Positions 27,723 through 37,775 of a DNA stretch of 64,000 nucleotides are shown here, one piece after another. The notes under the pieces are model-generated. The model made no database searches, was not told the origin of the DNA, and saw only the letters and a list, made by a program, of their open reading frames with translations. Position 1 is the stretch's first letter, and each line of letters opens with the position of its first letter. Origin of the DNA: Pseudomonadota bacterium (GTDB taxonomy: Bacteria; Pseudomonadota; Alphaproteobacteria; Sphingomonadales; Sphingomonadaceae); the NCBI GenBank assembly GCA_023417515.1, contig JAEZFL010000058.1, forward strand, positions 1-64,000, given 5' to 3'. A program made the position numbers and the translations under genes.

Positions 27723-29240
27723 TCACGGACCATCGAGGGCGTCGAGCAGCGGCTGCAGCTGGTCCTGGTAGCGGCGCCAAGCGCCCACCGAGCTCCGATA
27801 TATCGGCCGGCGCACCTGCACGACACTGGCGGTGCGGACGGGCAGCTCGAGACCGGGGAAATCCAGGCACGCGCCGTCCCAGGGAAGGCCGGCAAAGGCC
27901 AGCAATTCGCGCGACTGCCGCTCGGGCTCGGCGACCAGCTCCTCATAGCGGACGATCTTGAGGACATCCGCCGGCAGCACGCCGCGCCAATGCGCCAGCA
28001 AATTCCGGTATTGCCGATGGTATCGGCCGAGCTCGCCAAGATCGTAGCCGTAGGGGATATCCTCGGCGAATAGCGTCCTGAAGATGGAAAGACATTGGTC
28101 GCGCGGATCGCGGTCGGACACGATGACGCGCGCATGCGGCAGCAGGATGTGGATCAGGCCGACGAAAAAGACGTTGCCGAGCAGCTTGTTGATGAAGACC
28201 GGCCGGCCGGCGCAGCGCGCTTCGACATAGGCGCGATAATTGCCCGCCACATCTTCGAGGGCGGCGCGATCCGCGTTCCTGGCCAGCCCCGGGAATGGAC
28301 CGCCATCGACCGCCAGCGGCGCGACATGCTCGGCAAAGGAGCGCCGTTCGCCTTCGTCGAAGGCAAGCGGGTGGCTCGCCAGGATCCGCTCGATCAAGGT
28401 GCTCCCGGATCGCGGCATGCCGACGATGAAGAGCGGGCGCGGCCCGTCGCGCGGGGTTGCGAGCCTCCGTTCCTCGATGAAGTCTCGGCTGAACGTGGCG
28501 ATGACCTGGTCGAAGAAGCCGAACATGCTTTCCTCGTCATAGTTGGTCATCGCGCGCTTGAGCCGGGCGCCGGTGGCGAGGTGGGAAAAGGCGCTGCTGT
28601 CGTCGCCAACGTCCTCGAACGCCTTGCCGAGCGCGAAATGGAGGGGAGCCGCCGCCGGATCGCCGGCCCCCATTTCATCGGCGAGGCGCTGCATGGCCCG
28701 GAAAAGGTCGTGATCGGGAGTGAAGGTCACGAGCCCGGCAAGGGCGGAATAGGCATCCGTGGCGCGCGGGTTTTGCCGCAGCAGCGCGAGCAACCGCTGG
28801 CGCGCCGCCTCGAAATCGCCGCGCGCCCTCAGGATCCGCGCCTTGAGGAGCAGCGCCGCCTCGTCCGTGGCAACCAGAGAAAGCGCTCGATCGACGGCCG
28901 CCTCCGCCTCTGCGATGCAGTCGGCCTCGTACAGGATTCCGGCAACCGTTCGAAGGTGACAGGTTTCGACCGGGTCCAGCGCCAGCACCATCCGGCACGC
29001 CTCTTCCGCCAAGGCCCAGCTGCCGTAAGCGGCCTGGGCGCGGGCATAGGCGGCCAGCGCCGGCACATGAAGATGATCGAGGGTCAGCGCCCTTTGCAGC
29101 AGCGCAAAGCCCTGTTCGGCATCTCCCGCCGCCAGGAGGGCATTCGCGCTTTCCACGCAGGCGGCGGCATCGGCGAGGTCGGCGTCGAGCTGGCCTGGCC
29201 CGGCCGCGGATCTTTCCGCTCCGGCCGAAAGGCTAGTCAT
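27723..29240 (-). CDS. TPR-sulfotransferase
   Basis: 505 residues. Tetratricopeptide-like helical repeats (about 25-230; ALLAAGDAEQGFALLQRALT, KARILRARGDFEAARQRL) precede a PAPS-dependent sulfotransferase domain. The 5'-phosphosulfate loop is FIVGMPRSGSTLIERILASH (Arg277, Ser280), with DEGERRSF after it. The 3'-phosphate-binding block is VIVSDRDPRDQCLSIFR, and KIVRYEELVAEPERQSRELL is the family's late motif. Its ATG overlaps the end of the PqqD-kinase gene by 8 bases, implying coupled translation and a shared substrate. Soluble, no signal peptide. A peptide or tyrosine substrate is inferred from context only. Confidence 0.88.
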   Translation of the reverse strand: MTSLSAGAERSAAGPGQLDADLADAAACVESANALLAAGDAEQGFALLQRALTLDHLHVPALAAYARAQAAYGSWALAEEACRMVLALDPVETCHLRTVAGILYEADCIAEAEAAVDRALSLVATDEAALLLKARILRARGDFEAARQRLLALLRQNPRATDAYSALAGLVTFTPDHDLFRAMQRLADEMGAGDPAAAPLHFALGKAFEDVGDDSSAFSHLATGARLKRAMTNYDEESMFGFFDQVIATFSRDFIEERRLATPRDGPRPLFIVGMPRSGSTLIERILASHPLAFDEGERRSFAEHVAPLAVDGGPFPGLARNADRAALEDVAGNYRAYVEARCAGRPVFINKLLGNVFFVGLIHILLPHARVIVSDRDPRDQCLSIFRTLFAEDIPYGYDLGELGRYHRQYRNLLAHWRGVLPADVLKIVRYEELVAEPERQSRELLAFAGLPWDGACLDFPGLELPVRTASVVQVRRPIYRSSVGAWRRYQDQLQPLLDALDGP

Positions 29241-30342
29241 CGAGAAGCCCTCGAATTGCGTCCTCTGCCTCCTCCAGCCGACCGTAAGTGAGAGCATAAG
29301 CGGGGACGGCCTCCAACCAGGCGAGGAAGGCGCGCACCTTTTCATCGGTCAGCGGGTGCCCGAGCCACATCCCTGCCTCGACCAGCCGCTCCAGGGCCAT
29401 GAACGGCGACAGCGGCTCGATCCCGGTGCCGGACCCGGCTTCGAAGCGGGGGAAAACCAGCAGGCTCGATGATATCGGCTCGGCCTGCCACACCTCGCCG
29501 GCTGGAACGACCAGCGTCGAACGCCCTTTGCTCGTGGTCAGCCGCCGCCCCTTCGCGAGGTCGGGATGAAGCGGACTCAATGCCATCCAGCTTCCCTCCT
29601 TGACGTTGAGCGGAACCGGCCAGGGAATGATGTGCCCGGAGCGGTCGACCGGACACATGTCGTCAGCCAGATAGCGAAACCCGCGACCGCCAAGCCAGGC
29701 GATCAAGGTCGTCTTGCCGCTTCCGGCGAAGGCCGGAAGGCAGATGCCCGTTCCGCCTAGCGCCACGGCGCCGCCATGGATCAACGTCAAGAGCGCGCGC
29801 TCCGGCCAGAGATGAGCGATGATTGCGGCATGGACGGTATCGCGAAGCCCGACCTCTCCCTGGATCTCCGCACGGGGGCGGCCGTCGACTGACACCAGGG
29901 ACCGGCCGCCGCCCAGCTTCCTCACCTCGATCCTGAGACTTTCCGGCCCGTCGCCGCATTCCAGGTGAGCGAGCAGCGGCCTCAGGGCGCGGGCGCGCCG
30001 GGCCTCCTCGACGTAGAAACCGATCGTCCGGCCGCGGATGCGGCATCGCCAGCGGGTCGACCAGGTCGGGTCGCCGGCGACCAGCCCGTCCTCGGCGCCT
30101 GCGACAAGCGGGGCTTCGGTCCGATGGCCGTCGCGAACGCTCGCGATCGCGCCGATCTCCCGATCGAGCTGCTCGATATCCAGGCCTTGGCTGGATGACA
30201 GCGTTCGGGCCAGCTCGCGCGGAGACCAGCCGGCGTCCAGCGCTTCCCATATCTCGCTTGCGGCGCGATTGAGAATGAGCAGCCGCTGGTCGTCGGCTGC
30301 AACCAGCGATCCGCCGTCAAAGGGAATTCGAGCAGCGGACAC
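29233..30342 (-). CDS. PqqD-like domain fused to an HPr-kinase-like domain
   Basis: 369 residues from GTG 30342 (a TTG at 30384 is possible but lacks a ribosome site). N-terminal PqqD-like unit (about 5-68): SLVAADDQRLLILNRAASEI, then WEALDAGWSPRELARTL and an acidic helix, the winged-helix RiPP recognition fold. C-terminal HprK-like kinase (about 150-330): LIHGGAVALGGTG, Walker A AFAGSGKTTLIAWL (GSGKTT 207-212) and YLADDM as the acidic Walker B-like pair. Such kinases phosphorylate the C-terminal Ser of some lasso precursors. Placed 71 bases after the 61-residue peptide gene and overlapping the sulfotransferase gene. A leader-guided peptide kinase is the natural inference. Confidence 0.82.
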   Translation of the reverse strand: MSAARIPFDGGSLVAADDQRLLILNRAASEIWEALDAGWSPRELARTLSSSQGLDIEQLDREIGAIASVRDGHRTEAPLVAGAEDGLVAGDPTWSTRWRCRIRGRTIGFYVEEARRARALRPLLAHLECGDGPESLRIEVRKLGGGRSLVSVDGRPRAEIQGEVGLRDTVHAAIIAHLWPERALLTLIHGGAVALGGTGICLPAFAGSGKTTLIAWLGGRGFRYLADDMCPVDRSGHIIPWPVPLNVKEGSWMALSPLHPDLAKGRRLTTSKGRSTLVVPAGEVWQAEPISSSLLVFPRFEAGSGTGIEPLSPFMALERLVEAGMWLGHPLTDEKVRAFLAWLEAVPAYALTYGRLEEAEDAIRGLLDD

Positions 30343-30413
30343 GGCGTCCCGGCTACCCCAGTTCGACGGCGCTTGCGGCCGCAAGCCGGCGGCGCAAGCC
30401 GACGATTGGGACC

Positions 30414-30599
30414 CTAGAGAGTGGTGCCTGACGATACCGACTGCGCGGAGGCCTTTCCGTGAAGGAGCATCAGCATAGCCGGCGCCGTATAGGCGCCGAA
30501 TATGCCGAGACGCTTCAGCGCCGCACGCCGTGCCTCGTCCGCTGTACCCTGGCCGTCCGCTTCCGGAGTCTCGTTATCGTCGATCGGCATATCGCTCAT
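30414..30599 (-). CDS. Candidate precursor peptide with Ser/Thr-rich tail
   Basis: 61 residues. Four parts are seen. An acidic, soluble leader (1-23, many Asp/Glu) comes first. Then a basic turn RRAALKRLG (24-32). Then a hydrophobic stretch IFGAYTAPAMLMLL (33-46). Last is HGKASAQ (47-53) and a hydroxyl-rich end SVSSGTTL (54-61). The middle resembles a short twin-Arg or signal segment with an AxA site at 50-52. It heads the minus-strand unit precursor - PqqD/kinase - sulfotransferase. Size, position and the modifiable tail suggest a RiPP-like substrate; alternatively it is a small membrane peptide. No known precursor family is recognised. Confidence 0.65.
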   Translation of the reverse strand: MSDMPIDDNETPEADGQGTADEARRAALKRLGIFGAYTAPAMLMLLHGKASAQSVSSGTTL

Positions 30600-30623
30600 C
30601 GGTCGTCTTCATCCCCCGCTCGT

Positions 30624-30651
30624 TTGACACGCTGACGCCTCCTCTCTTAAT
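30624..30651 (+). promoter_or_regulatory. Predicted sigma-70 promoter for the radical SAM gene
   Basis: Perfect -35 TTGACA (30624-30629), 16-base spacer, -10-like CTTAAT (30646-30651). A small inverted repeat TAATC-TG-GATTA (30648-30659) overlaps the -10 and the expected start site and could be an operator. It lies in the 121-base divergent gap with the precursor gene. Confidence 0.5.
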
Positions 30652-30671
30652 CTGGATTAGGCGGGGAAACA

Positions 30672-30731
30672 ATGTTGGCGAAGTTAGGCGAGGTTCGGCG
30701 CTCTCAAGAGGAGAGCCTGTTTGCGGGATAA
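30672..30731 (+). CDS. Possible 19-residue coupled leader peptide
   Basis: ATG preceded by GGGGAAACA, encoding MLAKLGEVRRSQEESLFAG; the TAA lies 8-10 bases inside the radical SAM gene, whose TTG start it overlaps. It could serve translational coupling or simply be chance. The AGGAGA before the TTG supports independent initiation of the larger gene. Confidence 0.25.
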   Translation: MLAKLGEVRRSQEESLFAG

Positions 30732-31863
30732 GGCCTTCCTCGCATTCGTGATGAGCCACGCTTGCCCGCTCAAGTGCAATTTCTGCTGCAGCACGCGCGA
30801 GGTGGTCGGCGGGGGGCGGATCAGCCGTGCCATGCTGACCGACTGCATGATCCGGTTCGCGCCGCACCCGGCGGTGGCGCGCTTCTCCTTCACCGGGGGC
30901 GAGCCGTTCCTGTACCTCGACGACATCAAGGCCGGGATCGCTGCCGCGCGCTCGGCCGGCGCGACGCAGCCGATCCACATCATGACCTCGGCCCACTGGG
31001 CCAGGGACAGGGACCAGGTCATGGAGACTCTGGGCGGGCTTCGCGACCTCGGGCTCGACCTGATCGGTCTCAGCTATGATGACGAACATGCCCGGTGGGT
31101 GACGAAGCAGCAGATCGATCTGGTCGGCGAGGCCGCGCTCGATCTCGGCATCACCGTGCACCTCATCGGGACCTTCTGGGAACCGGACGGCAGGGTCGAA
31201 AGCCTGCTTCCCGATCTGGCCGCGCGGCCCGGCGCCCATAGCTACAATTACCCGGTGGCCGAAATGGGCCGGGCGAAGCGAAGCGCATCGTGGCCGCGCC
31301 GCTACGCCATCCCCAGGGAGGACAAATATTCGTGCGGGCGGCCGGGAATATACAGCCTCGCCGTCTATCCGGACGGCGAGGTCTATCCGTGCTGCTCGGG
31401 CGGGCTGCAGATCGAAGGCAAGCTGTCCTGCGGCAACGTCAACCGGGATGCGCCGGATCGGATCGTCTACGCGGCGCTGACCAACTTCCACGTCAGGATG
31501 GTCAAGGAATTCGGTTGGGGCATTCTCTATGCCCTCGTGGAGCGGGAGGCGCCGGAGCTCTTGGGCGAGCTTCCGAGCATCGACGAGGCAGATGGAGTCT
31601 GCGTCATCTGCCGGGACCTCAACCTTGGGTTCGCCGACAGGCTTGCGCCCATCTACACGAAGATCGAGACGGAATATGCACGCGCCCGCGCCGAGCTCGA
31701 GTGGCGCGATCGCGAGGCGGCGGACAGGTGGACGGGGCGTCGGCGGGTGGGTGACGCGATGATGTCGTCTGCCGAATTCCAGGACCTTATCGTCGACGAC
31801 CGCGACACCCGGCTCGACTATCTGGCCGGGACGCTACAGGTCGGCGGCCCGCCGGCGGGCTGA
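30721..31863 (+). CDS. Radical SAM protein with SPASM-like C-terminal cysteines
   Basis: 380 residues, TTG start with AGGAGA 7 bases upstream. The radical SAM ligands are CPLKCNFCC (Cys15, Cys19, Cys22), placed unusually close to the N-terminus after one strand. SFTGGEPFLY (56-65) binds SAM. The C-terminal half carries CGRPGI, VYPDGEVYPCCSGG and SCGNV (Cys205, 224, 225, 237) and a CVIC pair (294, 297), like SPASM auxiliary-cluster domains of peptide-modifying maturases. It is divergent from the precursor gene with a strong -35 box upstream. Crosslinking or epimerisation of the nearby peptide is possible; substrate unproven. Confidence 0.88.
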   Translation: MRDKAFLAFVMSHACPLKCNFCCSTREVVGGGRISRAMLTDCMIRFAPHPAVARFSFTGGEPFLYLDDIKAGIAAARSAGATQPIHIMTSAHWARDRDQVMETLGGLRDLGLDLIGLSYDDEHARWVTKQQIDLVGEAALDLGITVHLIGTFWEPDGRVESLLPDLAARPGAHSYNYPVAEMGRAKRSASWPRRYAIPREDKYSCGRPGIYSLAVYPDGEVYPCCSGGLQIEGKLSCGNVNRDAPDRIVYAALTNFHVRMVKEFGWGILYALVEREAPELLGELPSIDEADGVCVICRDLNLGFADRLAPIYTKIETEYARARAELEWRDREAADRWTGRRRVGDAMMSSAEFQDLIVDDRDTRLDYLAGTLQVGGPPAG

Positions 31864-31943
31864 CCGGTCCGGTCGAAGCGTCACCACCCCGGACAAAAAC
31901 CAACAAGCGTCTTTCGGGTAGCCGCGGGCTCCGAACGGCGGAA

Positions 31944-33035
31944 TCAATCCACGAACGTACCCGGATGGTGATCCTGCGCTCCGGACCGGACAGGCAGCGG
32001 AGAATCCAGGAGGTCGCCAAGGCACATCGGGCTGGCGGACAATGTGGGGTGCGGCGAATAACCGGCATGCCAGCGTCTGGGCTCGATAATGTCCCGTGCG
32101 ATGCTCATGCTGAACAGCCGCCGGGGATGGGCCGACCGGTTGTCGGGGCCCGCATGGAGCAAGTCGCTCAGATAGAGAATGACCGTGCCCTTCCGCGGCG
32201 CCGTCCGCACCAGTGAGAACAGGTTGTCCAGGGCCTTGCGGTGGCGGATTAGCTTCCACAACGTGCTCGGGCCGAGCATATGAAGGCCGAATTGGGAATT
32301 CTTTCCCAGCGCAAAGCGCAGCAGGTTCGGCTGATGCTCATCCCACTTGCGCGAGAACACCCTGTCAAGAAATTCGCCAGGTGCAAGCGGGACCGCTTCG
32401 TCGCTCCGCATGCCCCATAGTTTCTTCAGATTATGAAGAAGGATGCGCCAGTTACATCTTATTCGGAACAGGTCCATCATCTTACGGGCGTCGCCGTCAT
32501 GCCGGCTTCCGGCACGGCCGCACAGATGGGTGCCCGGAACGAACACCGTCCCGCCCTGCTGCTCGGAGACATCGTCCACCGCGGCAAAAAGGCTGATCAC
32601 GCCGCTCGGGTCGCGGTGAATATATTGGTGCGATGAGCCGAGATAGCTGGTCAGGGTGGTGATCTCGAGAAGCTGATGCGACCGCCCGCAATATTCGGAG
32701 AGTATGCCCTCCAGTCGCTGGCACAATGTGGCGGCGAAGCTGGTCACAAGCGGGGTCGACGGAAGGGAGCAGAAGTCGCGGCGCAGATAACGGTTGTCCG
32801 TTTCGCTGGCGAAGGCGCACCGGCTGCGATCCGGATCGTCGATGGTTCGACCGATCAGCTCCGCGCCGACATCCGCCTGCTCGTCCGACAGGAGGCCGGT
32901 CAAGATGACCAGGCCGTAAGTGTCCATGGTCGCCAGGGCTTGTCGGACGCAATCGACCCCAAGCTTGCCTTCTTCGTCCAGGACGGCGCGCACTTCGAAC
33001 GCGGACGTATCGTTGGAAATCTCAAGCCCATCCAT
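31944..33035 (-). CDS. Phytanoyl-CoA dioxygenase-family Fe(II)/2-oxoglutarate oxygenase
   Basis: 363 residues from ATG 33035; a GTG at 33092 is an alternative. Metal ligands: His140 and Asp142 in SSHQYIHRDPSG and His294 in LSDLLHAGPDN, with Arg305/306 (HPRRLFSM) to hold 2-oxoglutarate. VPGTHLCGR is the usual loop after the first motif. A region of about 110 residues between the loop and the distal His is larger than in small PhyH proteins. It closes the right side of the peptide-modification region, converging on the radical SAM gene (80-base gap). Hydroxylation of the peptide is a guess; a small-molecule substrate is equally possible. Confidence 0.82.
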   Translation of the reverse strand: MDGLEISNDTSAFEVRAVLDEEGKLGVDCVRQALATMDTYGLVILTGLLSDEQADVGAELIGRTIDDPDRSRCAFASETDNRYLRRDFCSLPSTPLVTSFAATLCQRLEGILSEYCGRSHQLLEITTLTSYLGSSHQYIHRDPSGVISLFAAVDDVSEQQGGTVFVPGTHLCGRAGSRHDGDARKMMDLFRIRCNWRILLHNLKKLWGMRSDEAVPLAPGEFLDRVFSRKWDEHQPNLLRFALGKNSQFGLHMLGPSTLWKLIRHRKALDNLFSLVRTAPRKGTVILYLSDLLHAGPDNRSAHPRRLFSMSIARDIIEPRRWHAGYSPHPTLSASPMCLGDLLDSPLPVRSGAQDHHPGTFVD

Positions 33036-33252
33036 GCGAACCCGCCCGATAATGTCCCCGCCTTCCCCGAATGGCCTGCCGTCTGCCGTCACATCGATGC
33101 GAGGCGGTGCTGGAGGCGTGCCGCCCCGTTGATTGGCCCAGAAGATTCTACATCGCGTTAACTGGACGATCGCCAGGAGGACATTGTCCGACCGATCGCC
33201 GAGCGGCCCTTCCCTTCTCCGCGCCGCCTCTCTCCTCGTCGCCTCCGCGTGA

Positions 33253-35615
<2,363 letters not shown>

Positions 35616-35861
35616 TCAGGCGGCGTCGATCGACGCCTCGATCATCCGCTCCCACACCGCCGTGTCGCCCGCCTGGGCCGCCGCCTCGTCGGGCTCGCGC
35701 ATCGTCTTCAGGATCGACACCGCGTCGTCGCGATACATGAACCACACCTCGTCGACCTTCTCGCCGGCCGAGGGGTCGTCGCCATCCGCATTGGCGCTGA
35801 GCACCCGTCCCGCGATCACTCGGGCGATGCGCTCGACCAGGCTGGTGGTGGCAACGGGCAT
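35616..35861 (-). CDS. Small acidic hypothetical protein
   Basis: 81 residues. ATG 35861 has a strong GGAGG 6 bases upstream, which supports it as a real gene. Sequence: LVERIARVIAGRVLSANADG, then VDEVWFMYRDDAVSILKTM and an acidic Ala-rich helical tail ending in SIDAA. No domain recognised. It sits tail-to-tail with the small membrane protein gene and is divergent from the hydrolase gene. Confidence 0.7.
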   Translation of the reverse strand: MPVATTSLVERIARVIAGRVLSANADGDDPSAGEKVDEVWFMYRDDAVSILKTMREPDEAAAQAGDTAVWERMIEASIDAA

Positions 35862-35945
35862 GATGTCCTCCAAGAAAGCTTCGGACCTGTAACGGTGGAA
35901 GCGAAGTCTGGTTTCGCTTAAGCTTGCCGGCAGGGGGACACAGCC

Positions 35946-37244
35946 ATGATCCGCACCATCTTGATCGGCCTTGCCATCGTCTTGCCGGCGGCGCCCGCCG
36001 TCGCACTCGCCCAGCCGCCAGCCGCCGCGGCCGCCGCGCCGGAGCTTCGCCAGGCGGCCGAGTCCATCGTCGGAGTCCTTCGCGGCACCGCCGACCTCGG
36101 ATCCACCTTCACCCCGGGCTTCCTTGCTCAGGTCCCCGAGGCGCAGATCAACCAGATTTCCGCCAGCCTCGCCCAGCAGCATGGCGCGGTCCAGGCGCTG
36201 GACTCGGTCCAGCCGCGCTCCGCGACCGCGGCCACGATCCGGCTCCGCACCGAACGGGCCGTCCTGGTCATGGATCTGGCCATCGAGCCGCAGCCGCCGC
36301 ATCGTATCACCCAGCTGCTCGTCACCGGCGTCGAGCCGGTCGGCGGCGACAGCTTCGCGGCGGTGGCCCAGGAGCTCCAGGCGCTGCCCGGCCAGGTCAG
36401 CTTCGCCGTCGCCCGCCTCGACGATGCAGGCCCGACCTTGATCGCGAGCCACAATCCCGACCAGGCGCTGGCCATCGGCTCGACCTTCAAGCTGATCATT
36501 CTCGGCGAGGTTTCGCGCCAGGTCCGCTCCGGCCGGCTGCGCTGGGACCAGGTCGTCGAGCTGGAGCGCCACTCGCTTCCGAGCGGCCTCCTCCAGGACT
36601 GGCCGCTCGGTTCGCCCGTCACGGTCCACACGCTCGCCGGCCTGATGATCTCGCGAAGCGACAACACCGCGACCGACGCGCTTCTGCGCCTCGCCGGGCG
36701 CGACAATGTCGAGCGGATGATGACGACGATGGGCATGCGCTCGGCGGCGCGCAACCGGCCCTTCCTGACCACCATGGAGGCCTTCCAGCTCAAGGCGGAA
36801 GACGGGCCGATCCTCGCCCAATGGCGCGCGGCCGACGAGACCACCCGCCGCCGCATGCTGCGCGAGCGTTACGAGCAAGGCGGCGCGGCGATCGACGTCA
36901 CCCGCCTCGGCGTCGGCACGCCGATGGCGATCGACACGGTCGAATGGTTCGCCTCGGCTGCCGACCTCGCACGGGTGATGGACTGGCTCCGCCGCAACGG
37001 CGATGAAATCACCCACGGCATCCTCGCGATCAGCCCCGGCATGCCGCGCCCCGCCGCCGCGCCCTACAGCTATGTCGGCTTCAAGGGCGGCTCCGAGCCC
37101 GGGGTGATCAACCTCACCTGGCTCGTCCGCAACAATGAAGGCGTGTGGCATGTGGTGACCGGAAGCTGGAACAACCCCGCCGCCGCCGTCGAGGAAAGCC
37201 GCTTCATGGCCCTGATCGGCCGCGCCCTGCCGCTCACCCGCTAG
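35946..37244 (+). CDS. Periplasmic serine hydrolase of the class A beta-lactamase fold
   Basis: 432 residues. Signal peptide cut after VALA. A cystatin-like N-terminal domain (about 32-135) precedes a beta-lactamase/transpeptidase-like domain. The nucleophile motif is GSTFKL (Ser179, Lys182), SRSDN (Ser238-Asn240) is the second, and FKGGSEPG takes the KTG position. It lacks an obvious omega-loop ExxLN and is larger than true class A enzymes, so hydrolysis of beta-lactams is not assured; a peptidoglycan or ester substrate is possible. GGGGGACACAGCC precedes the ATG. Confidence 0.82.
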   Translation: MIRTILIGLAIVLPAAPAVALAQPPAAAAAAPELRQAAESIVGVLRGTADLGSTFTPGFLAQVPEAQINQISASLAQQHGAVQALDSVQPRSATAATIRLRTERAVLVMDLAIEPQPPHRITQLLVTGVEPVGGDSFAAVAQELQALPGQVSFAVARLDDAGPTLIASHNPDQALAIGSTFKLIILGEVSRQVRSGRLRWDQVVELERHSLPSGLLQDWPLGSPVTVHTLAGLMISRSDNTATDALLRLAGRDNVERMMTTMGMRSAARNRPFLTTMEAFQLKAEDGPILAQWRAADETTRRRMLRERYEQGGAAIDVTRLGVGTPMAIDTVEWFASAADLARVMDWLRRNGDEITHGILAISPGMPRPAAAPYSYVGFKGGSEPGVINLTWLVRNNEGVWHVVTGSWNNPAAAVEESRFMALIGRALPLTR

Positions 37245-37288
37245 GGGCGCTTAACCCGATCTTATCCGCGTCTTGCTACGCAGCCGCC

Positions 37289-37771
37289 ATGCAGCAGCGC
37301 GCCCCTTCCTTCGGCCGCAAGTGCGCCGGTTCCGAGGAGCCGGAACGCAGCCCGATCAGCTTCGGCAAGGCCACCGATGAAAGCGACCTGGACCGTCGCC
37401 GCGAGGAGTTCATCGCCGCGGAGCGCGCCCGCCGGCAGCAGGAAAGCCCCTACGGCTCGCCGGTCGACCCTGGCTTCGCCCCGAGCCGTCCGATCGCGAA
37501 GAAGTCGGTCAGCACCGCCTACATCCTGTGGTTCGTGACAGGTGCCTTCGCCGGCCACCATTTCTATCTCGGCAGCGCCTCGATCGGCTTCGCCCAGATC
37601 TGCCTCAGGCTGGTCGGGATCATGATGTTCCTGTCCGGCGACGGCTTCGGACTCTATCTCCTCGCCGCCGCCTTCCTATGGCTGCTCGTCGACGCCGCGC
37701 TGCTCCCGGACATGACCCGCAAGGCCAATGCCAAGGCCGCGGCCATCGCCTCCGGCCGGGACTTCGCCTGA
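37289..37771 (+). CDS. TM2-domain membrane protein
   Basis: 160 residues. A charged cytoplasmic part (about 1-72, ESDLDRRREEFIAAERARRQ) leads into a TM2 domain: VSTAYILWFVTGAFAGHHFY, LGSASIGFAQI, and a second helix (GLYLLAAAFLWLLVDAALLP) with a DxF-like turn. TM2 proteins are of unknown function. ATG 37289 chosen; it starts 44 bases after the hydrolase stop. Converges with apaG. Confidence 0.8.
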   Translation: MQQRAPSFGRKCAGSEEPERSPISFGKATDESDLDRRREEFIAAERARRQQESPYGSPVDPGFAPSRPIAKKSVSTAYILWFVTGAFAGHHFYLGSASIGFAQICLRLVGIMMFLSGDGFGLYLLAAAFLWLLVDAALLPDMTRKANAKAAAIASGRDFA

Positions 37772-37775
37772 CGCT

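Noticed and set aside
26652..33035. Lasso peptide cluster
   Set aside because: The kinase and nucleotidyltransferase resemble lasso tailoring enzymes, but no asparagine-synthetase-like cyclase or transglutaminase-like protease is present, and the peptide lacks an obvious Gly1...Asp/Glu7-9 core.
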